Assembly: GCA_017745135.1 (NCBI GenBank)
Contig: JAGIAB010000218.1
Coordinates: 2,317-7,355 of the forward strand
Origin: Flavisolibacter sp.
GTDB taxonomy: Bacteria; Bacteroidota; Bacteroidia; Chitinophagales; Chitinophagaceae
DNA: 5,039 nt
Reading direction: 5' to 3'
Both the position numbers and the translations under genes were made by a program. Shown in pieces: positions 1-5,039 of this stretch; position 1 is the first letter of the stretch, and each line of letters starts with the position of its first letter. The notes under the pieces are model-generated. The model saw nothing but the letters and a program-made list of their open reading frames with translations. It was not told where the DNA came from and ran no database searches.

Positions 1-1315
1 ATCCTGAAATGAACATCGCCATCCCAAATTTTGATGCAGTAGTGGGTTCTTTCCCTCTCTTTCTTAACCAGCTAAAGAATGGAACAAAAATTAAAGTCAA
101 CACGACAATGAACATCGGATTCAACGATTGAAACAGTTCTGTGTTTGCCACTTTCATAGTTCCTCCGGGCCGGTCTTTCATTGGAACATTATTGAAATAA
201 GGATCAGGTCCCAATACCTGAACATCCTTGCCTGTTTCATCTTTTATATCAATAAGATATTGGTCTACCTTATTGGTCATTCTATTAGAGTCGCTTACAG
301 TCTGCAAGAATCCAAGTGTACCTGCAATTTTTTCTGTAGTGGGGGAAACACTCCTGTCAGTATGTTTCTCTGCCCATAGAGTTAAACCGGTAGAATTTTG
401 ATTATAAATTGTCCAGAATGCGATAGCAATAGCAAAAATGAAAAGCAGAGAACCAATAGCTTTTTTATCCTTACCTGTTGCTTTTGCCCATAAGGACACA
501 TAAAAAGCAACAATTGGAAGACAGGCAAAAATAAATGCGTCATTGGCGTGGCTTCCCATAATTGGGCTGCCGAGTAATTGCGGATATCCTATGAACCAAC
601 CAAGAATTGCTGCGCCAATAGCCGGAACAAAAACATATAAAACAATCTTTGACATCGGCATATCCTCGGCCTGTACTGGTTTTTTTATGTCAGCTTCTTT
701 TATATCCTTGTTCTTCATAGACATACTCAAAATAATCAGCCCAATTATAAGACCTACACCAGCAGCAGCGAATGCATAGCCCCACCCATAAGCATTTCGT
801 AAGTAAGCAGCAACGAAATTGCATACAAAGGCGCCGATGTTGATGCCCATGTAAAAAATGTTGTACGCATTATCTTTTAAAGGCTTCAGGTCCTCACGGT
901 TATAAATATTACCGAGGAGTGTAGAAATATTAGGTTTGAAGAAACCATTACCAATAATAATCAGCGCCAGAGAAATATACATGGCTGTGTTACCAGGAAA
1001 TGCCAATCCAAGATAACCGGCAGCCATCAAACTTCCTCCAATAAAAATGGATCTGATGTAACCGATATACCGATCAGCCAACAATCCTCCAATAAAAGGT
1101 GTCAAATAAACAAGGGCTATAAAGCTTCCCACCACATCAGCACCAAGACCCTGGTCAAAACCTTTACCAGTTGGATCAATCAGATATAAGAAGAGAATTC
1201 CTACCATCAAATAGTAGGCAAAACGTTCCCACATTTCTGTAAAAAAAAGAATATATAGCGCTTTAGGGTGCCTGGCAGTTGTAGCCCTGCTGTTCAAAAT
1301 GTCCTTTTGTTCCAT
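1..1315 (-). CDS. POT/PTR-family proton-coupled peptide transporter (MFS), C-terminus cut by window edge
   Basis: An inner-membrane symporter that would import di- and tripeptides with protons. Reading from the ATG at 1315 (MEQKDILNSR) gives 438 uninterrupted codons to the window edge with no stop. Family hallmarks are visible. The proton-coupling ExxER motif is E27-M-W-E30-R31-F in TM1. GGLLADRY lies at 76-83 between TM2 and TM3. FFKPNIST at 125-132 in TM4 includes the conserved Lys127. The PTR2 signature NIFYMGINIGAF is at 152-163. Hydrophobic segments at about 179-198, 223-243 (HA), 259-278 (HB), 286-304 (TM7) and 398-417 (TM8) match the bacterial 14-helix layout. TM9 onward is missing. 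The TM7 position usually written as Glu in 'EQ' is Asn305 here, and the TM7-TM8 loop is long, about 90 residues. No Shine-Dalgarno is seen before the ATG, which is normal for Bacteroidota. It is divergent from purD. Peptide specificity is inferred from the family only. Confidence 0.93.
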   Translation of the reverse strand, partial: MEQKDILNSRATTARHPKALYILFFTEMWERFAYYLMVGILFLYLIDPTGKGFDQGLGADVVGSFIALVYLTPFIGGLLADRYIGYIRSIFIGGSLMAAGYLGLAFPGNTAMYISLALIIIGNGFFKPNISTLLGNIYNREDLKPLKDNAYNIFYMGINIGAFVCNFVAAYLRNAYGWGYAFAAAGVGLIIGLIILSMSMKNKDIKEADIKKPVQAEDMPMSKIVLYVFVPAIGAAILGWFIGYPQLLGSPIMGSHANDAFIFACLPIVAFYVSLWAKATGKDKKAIGSLLFIFAIAIAFWTIYNQNSTGLTLWAEKHTDRSVSPTTEKIAGTLGFLQTVSDSNRMTNKVDQYLIDIKDETGKDVQVLGPDPYFNNVPMKDRPGGTMKVANTELFQSLNPMFIVVLTLIFVPFFSWLRKRGKEPTTASKFGMAMFISG

Positions 1316-1445
1316 GAATGAAGATTTAGTTAATTTAAGAGCAATCGTTATTTGCCGCTCAAAATAAACCTTTTTCTTTTTTTCATTATTGACTTCGTCA
1401 CGTTTAACATTCTTACCGATATTCGCACCACCATCATCTGATACC
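1316..1445. promoter_or_regulatory. Divergent intergenic region between peptide transporter and purD
   Basis: This 130-bp gap must hold the 5' control regions of both divergent genes. It is A/T-rich, with a long pyrimidine tract on the plus strand around 1369-1384. I looked for the Bacteroidota sigma-ABfrA-type pair (TTTG and TAnnTTTG) and found only near misses, such as TATTTTG on the minus strand near 1362-1368 and TTATTTG on the plus strand near 1348-1354. No exact promoter is therefore assigned. No PurR-like operator or riboswitch was recognised. Confidence 0.35.
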
Positions 1446-2729
1446 ATGAATATACTTTTACTAGGCTCCGGCGGAAGAGAACACGCATTGGCATGGAAAC
1501 TTTCTCAAAGCAATCATTGCTCCAAACTGTTTATTGCACCCGGTAACGCAGGCACATCCCTGCATGGAATTAATTTGCCCTTTACGGCTAACGATTTCCC
1601 GGCCATTGAAAAAGCCTGCATTGAATATGAAATTAACCTGCTGATCGTAGGACCGGAAGAGCCCCTGGTAAAAGGAGTTGTAGATATTTTAAAGGCAAAT
1701 GAACAGCTCAGAGACTTACTGATCATCGGCCCTTCACAGGAGGCCGCACAACTGGAAGGCAGTAAAGCCTATGCAAAATCATTTATGCAAAGGCATAACA
1801 TTCCCACAGCTTCCTATAAAGAATTTACCGCCGAAAATTTTGAAGAAGGTGTTGAGTTTCTGAAAGATCATCCCCTGCCAATTGTATTAAAAGCCGATGG
1901 GTTGGCAGCAGGAAAAGGCGTGATCATCTGCCAGAACTATGTTGAAGCCTTTGCCGAATTTGAACTGATGATACAACGCTCCAAATTTGGCGATGCCGGC
2001 AAAAAAGTTGTTGTAGAAGAATTTCTAACAGGAATTGAACTTTCTGTTTTTGTATTGACGGACGGGAAAAATTACCTGCTATTGCCCGAAGCCAAAGACT
2101 ACAAGCGCATTGGCGAAGGCGATACCGGGTTAAATACCGGGGGCATGGGCGCCATCAGTCCCGTACCATTTGCCGATGATGCGTTCATGCAAAAAGTAAA
2201 AACAAAGATTATTGAACCTACCATTGCCGGAATTCAAAGAGACAACCTGGATTATAAAGGGTTCATATTTTTTGGACTGATAAAGGTTGGCGACGAGCCT
2301 TTTGTAATTGAATACAATTGCCGCATGGGCGACCCTGAAACGGAAGTGGTGATACCAAGAATGAAAACAGACCTCGTTGAAATTTTACAAGCTACAGCTC
2401 AACAAAAATTAGAAGGTGTTCATTTAGAAATTGATTCCCGCTTTGCCACAACCATCGTTGCAGTCAGCGGCGGCTATCCCAATGAATACAAATCAGGTTT
2501 TGCCATTTCCGGATTGAACCTTGCTGAGGAGGGTACTATGATTTTTTATGCAGGAGCAAAAAAAGATGGCAACCAGGTAGTGACAGCCGGCGGCAGAGTG
2601 GTTTGTGCCACAGCTTTAGCCGATGAACTATCGGAAGCACTTGACAAATCAAAAGAACTGGCAGAAGCCATCAACTTCGAAGGAAAATATTTCAGGAAGG
2701 ATATTGGGTTTGAGTTCGGCCCGCGGTAA
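1446..2729 (+). CDS. purD: Phosphoribosylamine--glycine ligase (GAR synthetase)
   Basis: This cytoplasmic enzyme joins glycine to 5-phosphoribosylamine using ATP, the second step of de novo purine synthesis. The 427-residue product has the usual family length and all three regions. The N-domain begins MNILLLGSGGREHA (1-14) and carries GPEEPLV (69-75). The ATP-grasp domain starts near GPSQEAAQLEGSKAYAK (95-111), with LKADGLAAGKGV at 148-159, PEAKDYKRIGEGDTGLNTGG at 214-233, and the metal-binding EYNCRMGDPETE at 289-300. The C-domain runs from ATTIVAVSGGYP (334-345) through AGGRVVCATA to the C-terminal FRKDIGFEF. The frame extends upstream to a TTG at 1389, but the extra 19 residues (MTSSRLTF...) precede the conserved N-terminus, so the ATG at 1446 is chosen. 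There is no clear ribosome binding site. The gene stands alone here, with no other pur gene in view and no sign of damage. Confidence 0.97.
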   Translation: MNILLLGSGGREHALAWKLSQSNHCSKLFIAPGNAGTSLHGINLPFTANDFPAIEKACIEYEINLLIVGPEEPLVKGVVDILKANEQLRDLLIIGPSQEAAQLEGSKAYAKSFMQRHNIPTASYKEFTAENFEEGVEFLKDHPLPIVLKADGLAAGKGVIICQNYVEAFAEFELMIQRSKFGDAGKKVVVEEFLTGIELSVFVLTDGKNYLLLPEAKDYKRIGEGDTGLNTGGMGAISPVPFADDAFMQKVKTKIIEPTIAGIQRDNLDYKGFIFFGLIKVGDEPFVIEYNCRMGDPETEVVIPRMKTDLVEILQATAQQKLEGVHLEIDSRFATTIVAVSGGYPNEYKSGFAISGLNLAEEGTMIFYAGAKKDGNQVVTAGGRVVCATALADELSEALDKSKELAEAINFEGKYFRKDIGFEFGPR

Positions 2730-2737
2730 GGGAACTT

Positions 2738-2755
2738 AAGCGTAGGATGCTTTTT
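2738..2755 (+). terminator. Weak candidate intrinsic terminator of purD
   Basis: Nine bases after the purD stop, AAGCGT (2738-2743) can pair with ATGCTT (2747-2752), including one G-T wobble, around a 3-base AGG loop. The T-run continues to 2755. The six-pair stem is short and only moderately GC, so termination is plausible but uncertain. The longer dyad at 2785-2842 may contribute instead. Confidence 0.3.
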
Positions 2756-2763
2756 CACTACTT

Positions 2764-2856
2764 GAATATTGAACATTGATTGTTGATCATTGAACATTAT
2801 TTTTCATTATGTAAAAAGCTCAATAAACAATGTTCAATGCTCAATGCTCAATTGAG
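2764..2856. repeat. Head-to-head array of 7-bp repeats (GAACATT / AATGTTC)
   Basis: On the left, five consecutive heptamers run from 2764 to 2798: GAATATT, GAACATT, GATTGTT, GATCATT, GAACATT. After a 30-base spacer the reverse complement appears from 2829 to 2849 as AATGTTC, AATGCTC, AATGCTC, followed by AATTGAG. The inner units form a perfect 11-bp inverted repeat, CATTGAACATT (2788-2798) with AATGTTCAATG (2829-2839). This extends imperfectly to 2785-2802 and 2825-2842. CTCAATTGAG (2847-2856) is itself a perfect 10-bp palindrome. As RNA this could form a long AU-rich stem. I associate such 'TTGAACATTGAAC' tracts with Bacteroidota intergenic regions from memory. Function is unknown. Confidence 0.75.
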
Positions 2857-2888
2857 ACTCCTTATTACATTGCGTTCACTACAGAGGG

Positions 2889-2929
2889 AAAAAGTAAGTC
2901 AGTGATGTTTTCTGATTCACTCGCTTTTT
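2889..2929 (+). other. Imperfect stem-loop in the dioxygenase leader
   Basis: AAAAAG (2889-2894) pairs perfectly with CTTTTT (2924-2929). Pairing continues inward with AGT/ACT-type steps, wobbles and two mismatches over about 15 positions around an 11-base loop. The right arm ends in five T, so it could act as a weak terminator or leader structure upstream of the dioxygenase. This rests on pairing by eye only. Confidence 0.25.
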
Positions 2930-2987
2930 ACCACAGAGAGCATCTTTCCCTTCTCATCCGCCGAGGCAGAGGCTTTAGTAGTTTCTT

Positions 2988-3005
2988 CAACTTTCGGAAA
3001 AGTTG
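2988..3005. other. Perfect 7-bp hairpin with CGGA loop in the dioxygenase leader
   Basis: CAACTTT (2988-2994) is the exact reverse complement of AAAGTTG (2999-3005), separated by CGGA. No T-run follows on either strand, so a simple intrinsic terminator is unlikely. It lies 46 bases before the dioxygenase start codon. It could be a leader structure, a protein-binding dyad, or part of a dispersed repeat. Confidence 0.3.
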
Positions 3006-3051
3006 TGAGGATGGGCCAACGGATTTTTGTTCTTTTGTATCTCCGATAAAA

Positions 3052-4137
3052 ATGACTAAGGATAACAATAAAGACTCATCAAATCTAAGTTCCCCTACCG
3101 GGGGACAGGGGGCCATCCATTATCACGATTACCTGCAGCTCGATCAAATCCTCAATGCACAACATCCTGAAAGCAGCAAGCAAAATATTTCTGCGCATGA
3201 TGAAATGCTCTTCATCATCATTCACCAGACCTATGAGCTTTGGTTCAAACAACTTCACCATGAAGCAGATTCTCTGGTGGAGATCATGAAGAAGCCGGCA
3301 CTGAATGATAATTCACCGGAGTTGCAAACTGTAGTGCACCGGCTCAATCGCATGGTTGTTATTCTTCGCGTATTGGTTCATCAAATTGATATTTTGGAAA
3401 CGATGACGCCGATGGACTTCCTCGATTTCCGTGACATGCTTCGTCCTGCCTCAGGTTTTCAAAGCTGGCAATTCAAACTACTGGAAGCAAAGCTGGGATT
3501 GAAATTTGAGTACCGCCACGGAAAAGAATATTATACTTCTCAATTAAGGCAGGAGCATGTTGATCTGATCAAGCAGGCAGAAGGCAACCAATCTTTTTTA
3601 CAATTGGTAAACGACTGGCTGGAGCGAATGCCTTTTTTCGACGACAAAAATCTTTGGAAAAATTTTCCTCAATCAACTGACGAACACCCCTTCTGGACAG
3701 AATACAAAAGCTGCTACAAGAACAGCCTGGCGGAGGCAGAAAAAAATAATATGGATGCTTTTGATGAAGTACTGTTTCAACATAAAGAGACGCACTATAC
3801 ACTTTCTGCAAAAGCTAACCGTGCAGCTTTATTCATCATGCTGTATCGTGGCTATCCCTTGTTGCAACTTCCTTTTCAATTACTGAATAATTTGCTGGAA
3901 ATTGATGAACAGCTCAGTACCTGGCGGCATCGCCACATGAATATGGTGCACCGGATGATCGGAACAAGAATCGGTACAGGGGGAAGCAGCGGAAAAGATT
4001 ATTTGAAATCGGCAGCAGATAAGCATTACATTTTTAAAGAAATTGCACAGCTCACCTCTTTTCTTATTGAAAGAAGAAAGCTTCCACATCTTCCAAAAGA
4101 AATAGAAAGGAGATTGGGTTTTGCCGTAGAAGACTAA
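3052..4137 (+). CDS. Tryptophan 2,3-dioxygenase (haem enzyme)
   Basis: A cytoplasmic haem dioxygenase, normally tetrameric in this family, that opens the indole ring of L-tryptophan to give N-formylkynurenine, the first step of the kynurenine route. From the ATG at 3052 the product is 361 residues. Key residues align with the human enzyme as I recall it. Tyr24 and Tyr27 lie in YHDYLQLDQ, and Phe54 and the active-site His58 in FIIIHQTYELWFK. Arg127 and Ser134, which bind substrate, lie in DFRDMLRPASGFQS. The haem-ligand His295 lies in WRHRHMNMVHRM, and Thr309 in GTGGSSG. The frame is open back to an ATG at 2830, but those 74 codons cover the intergenic repeat and a family-unlike stretch, so 3052 is preferred. 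Residues about 9-21 (SSNLSSPTGGQGA) are a low-complexity, non-conserved N-terminal tail encoded partly by a GC-rich palindrome. The next gene starts immediately after the stop. No kynureninase, formamidase or monooxygenase gene is in view. A kynA/TDO name would fit, but naming in this phylum varies. Confidence 0.96.
   Translation: MTKDNNKDSSNLSSPTGGQGAIHYHDYLQLDQILNAQHPESSKQNISAHDEMLFIIIHQTYELWFKQLHHEADSLVEIMKKPALNDNSPELQTVVHRLNRMVVILRVLVHQIDILETMTPMDFLDFRDMLRPASGFQSWQFKLLEAKLGLKFEYRHGKEYYTSQLRQEHVDLIKQAEGNQSFLQLVNDWLERMPFFDDKNLWKNFPQSTDEHPFWTEYKSCYKNSLAEAEKNNMDAFDEVLFQHKETHYTLSAKANRAALFIMLYRGYPLLQLPFQLLNNLLEIDEQLSTWRHRHMNMVHRMIGTRIGTGGSSGKDYLKSAADKHYIFKEIAQLTSFLIERRKLPHLPKEIERRLGFAVED
3092..3112. 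repeat. GC-rich repeat-like palindrome inside the dioxygenase 5' coding end
   Basis: CCCC (3092-3095) is followed by GGGGG (3100-3104) and again by GGGGG (3108-3112), so either G-run can pair with the C-run. It is read in frame as residues 14-20, SPTGGQG, in the non-conserved tail before the enzyme's core. Its composition contrasts sharply with the A/T-rich codons on either side. It looks like a dispersed palindromic element captured in a reading frame, which is an inference. Confidence 0.4.
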
Positions 4138-4662
4138 ATGGGAAACATGAGAAAAATTATTTTACAGGTTGCCGTTAGCCTTGACGGTTTTATTGAAGGA
4201 CCAAACGGAGAAATTGACTGGTGCTTTACCGACCAGGATTATGGCTTAAAAGATTTCTTTACACAAATTGATACGCTCTTCATGGGCAGGAAAACTTATG
4301 AGCTAATGCTGCGAATGGGAGATGAAGCAACTGCCGGCTTTCCAAAATTCAAACAATATATCTTCTCTACAACTTTGGATGAAGTAAAAGATGGAATTGT
4401 GATCAGAAAGAATATTCAATCAGAGGTTGAAAAAATCAAAAATGAAGAAGGCAAAGACATTTGGCTATTTGGGGGCGGAGAACTTACTTCTTCATTAATG
4501 AATTTACAATTGGTTGATGAAATATGGTTAGCTGTTCACCCCGTTATCTTGAGCGGGGGTAAGCCTACATTTCCTCATCTTAAGGGAAGAGTCAATCTAA
4601 AATTGCTTGATACCAAAACCTATTCCACCGGCCTTGTGTTTTTGAAGTACTCCCTTGGGTAA
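4138..4662 (+). CDS. Dihydrofolate reductase-fold family protein (RibD C-terminal-like)
   Basis: A small cytoplasmic protein of the RibD C-terminal / YyaP-like branch of the DHFR fold. These are probable NAD(P)H-dependent reductases whose substrates are mostly unknown. The 174-residue product shows the family pattern. The first strand is ILQVAVSLDGFIEGPNGEIDW (8-28). The nucleotide-site segment DTLFMGRKTYE is at 45-55, IFSTTL at 75-80, and the glycine-rich LFGGGELTSSLM at 110-121. HPVILSGG is at 134-141, and TYSTGLVFLKY ends the fold. The ATG at 4138 abuts the dioxygenase TAA with no spacer, suggesting co-transcription and translational coupling. A second in-frame ATG at 4147, preceded by a weak GGGA, would start the more typical 'MRKIILQ' and is equally possible. 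It is not a housekeeping folA by motif. A role in tryptophan or kynurenine metabolism is suggested by position only. Confidence 0.88.
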   Translation: MGNMRKIILQVAVSLDGFIEGPNGEIDWCFTDQDYGLKDFFTQIDTLFMGRKTYELMLRMGDEATAGFPKFKQYIFSTTLDEVKDGIVIRKNIQSEVEKIKNEEGKDIWLFGGGELTSSLMNLQLVDEIWLAVHPVILSGGKPTFPHLKGRVNLKLLDTKTYSTGLVFLKYSLG

Positions 4663-4669
4663 CCAATAA

Positions 4670-5039
4670 TTATTTTCGATACACCGGTGTTTTGATATCG
4701 TGATAAAATAAAAAAGTCCAGCCTTCATCATTCCCCTGCTGCCACCATTCTCTTCTTAAGTTCATTGCTTTGTCAGGATTAGAATCGTATTTGGTTTTGT
4801 AGCGGATTTTCATTTGGTGTAATTGCGGAGCATCATCGGCACCAAAAAAAATAATTTCATTGTCTTCCCTTATCCAAAAAACCTGGTGATGAGGAGAGTG
4901 AGCCCCGGTGCAGTGATATGTAATATACTCATCAATCACACCGTCATCCTCATTCAGAAGAACGACCTGCGGTGAATTGTTCAATGCTTTTAACTCATCC
5001 GGAATAAAAGAAGGAAAGCCGTTTTCAATTGCAAAATCC
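4670..5039 (-). CDS. Metallo-beta-lactamase-fold hydrolase, C-terminal part (N-terminus beyond window)
   Basis: The frame is open from the right edge (first full codon ends at 5038) to a TAA at 4670-4672, giving 122 residues of the C-terminal part. The leading residues DFAIENGFPSFIPDEL join smoothly to the rest, so the in-frame TTG at 4984 is not the start. Metal ligands expected in the second half of the MBL fold are visible. His47 lies in TGAHSPHHQVFWI, equivalent to the GHTxGH motif. The bridging Asp68 lies in FFGADDAPQ, and the last His113 in FLFYHD. The His-Asp-His spacing of 21 and 45 residues fits lactonase or glyoxalase II-like members. The HxHxDH motif lies outside the window, so neither metal content nor substrate can be judged. 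The gene is convergent with the DHFR-fold gene, with only 7 bp between their stop codons. Confidence 0.82.
   Translation of the reverse strand, partial: DFAIENGFPSFIPDELKALNNSPQVVLLNEDDGVIDEYITYHCTGAHSPHHQVFWIREDNEIIFFGADDAPQLHQMKIRYKTKYDSNPDKAMNLRREWWQQGNDEGWTFLFYHDIKTPVYRK

Larger units (their letters stand above)
2730..3051. other. 322-bp non-coding block between purD and the tryptophan dioxygenase gene
   Basis: No convincing gene lies here. Its parts are a weak hairpin plus T-run after purD (2738-2755), an inverted array of 7-bp repeats (2764-2856), and a roughly 190-bp leader before the dioxygenase with two possible stem-loops (2889-2929 and 2988-3005). The plus-strand frame is open from an ATG at 2830 into the dioxygenase. 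However, that ATG lies inside the repeat array and the 74 codons it would add do not resemble the family, so I treat this block as untranslated. No exact Bacteroidota promoter was found. Confidence 0.6.

Noticed and set aside
128..779. Plus-strand open frames at 128-379 and 543-779
   Set aside because: They lie antisense within the peptide transporter, whose 438-codon frame has clear family motifs.
1345..1375. Bacteroidota-type promoter (TTTG / TAnnTTTG) in the divergent region
   Set aside because: Only near matches with wrong internal spacing were found on either strand, with no properly placed upstream TTTG.
1389..1445. N-terminal extension of purD from a TTG codon
   Set aside because: The added residues precede MNILLLGSGGREHA, which is the standard PurD N-terminus, and the ATG at 1446 gives the normal family length.
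2830..3051. N-terminal extension of the dioxygenase from the ATG at 2830
   Set aside because: The ATG lies in the heptamer repeat array, and the 74 extra residues do not resemble the family. The ATG at 3052 leads into the conserved region after a short tail.
2917..3075. Minus-strand stop-free stretch of 52 codons ending in EETTKASASADEKGK...VVKSE
   Set aside because: The C-terminal half looks mildly protein-like, but there is no upstream ATG, it overlaps the dioxygenase start, and no known domain is seen. It is kept only as part of the odd leader region.
4681..4693. Palindrome ACACCGGTGT followed by T as a terminator for the convergent genes
   Set aside because: It lies inside the MBL-fold coding sequence, leaves no room for a loop, and has only a very short T-run, so it is not a credible intrinsic terminator.
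1..5039. A new multi-gene defence, mobile or biosynthetic system
   Set aside because: All five genes belong to recognisable families with everyday metabolic or transport roles. No transposase, integrase, nuclease, toxin, CRISPR repeat, tRNA or attachment site was seen.

Overview
This window reads as an ordinary chromosomal stretch from a Bacteroidota bacterium, probably a Chitinophagaceae-like or related soil or aquatic lineage. The grounds are inference from sequence style. Base composition is moderately AT-rich. Start codons lack a clear Shine-Dalgarno sequence and sit behind A/T-rich leaders. PurD carries the PEAKDYKRIGEGDTGLNTGG wording I associate with this phylum. A heptamer 'GAACATT' intergenic repeat and a GC-rich 'CCCC..GGGGG..GGGGG' palindrome are of a kind I associate with these genomes. 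No marker gene fixes the genus.

Layout, left to right. (1) Positions 1-1315, minus strand: a proton-coupled peptide transporter (POT/PTR family of the MFS). Its C-terminal end runs off the left edge, so no stop codon is visible. (2) Positions 1316-1445: a 130-bp divergent intergenic region. (3) Positions 1446-2729, plus strand: complete purD (GAR synthetase, purine biosynthesis). (4) Positions 2730-3051: a 322-bp non-coding region. It holds a weak terminator-like hairpin, a head-to-head array of 7-bp repeats, and a leader with two more potential hairpins. (5) Positions 3052-4137, plus strand: tryptophan 2,3-dioxygenase with all expected haem and substrate residues. (6) Positions 4138-4662, plus strand: a dihydrofolate-reductase-fold (RibD C-terminal-like) protein whose ATG directly follows the dioxygenase stop codon. 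(7) Positions 4670-5039, minus strand: the C-terminal part of a metallo-beta-lactamase-fold hydrolase, convergent with the previous gene and cut by the right edge.

The genes do not form one pathway. The only credible transcription unit is dioxygenase plus DHFR-fold protein. PurD and the transporter share only a divergent intergenic region. I see no mobile-element gene, CRISPR array, tRNA, rRNA or defence system, and no evidence of a new multi-gene system. The most unusual material is the repeat-rich non-coding block at 2730-3051 and the GC-rich repeat-like insert just inside the dioxygenase reading frame.
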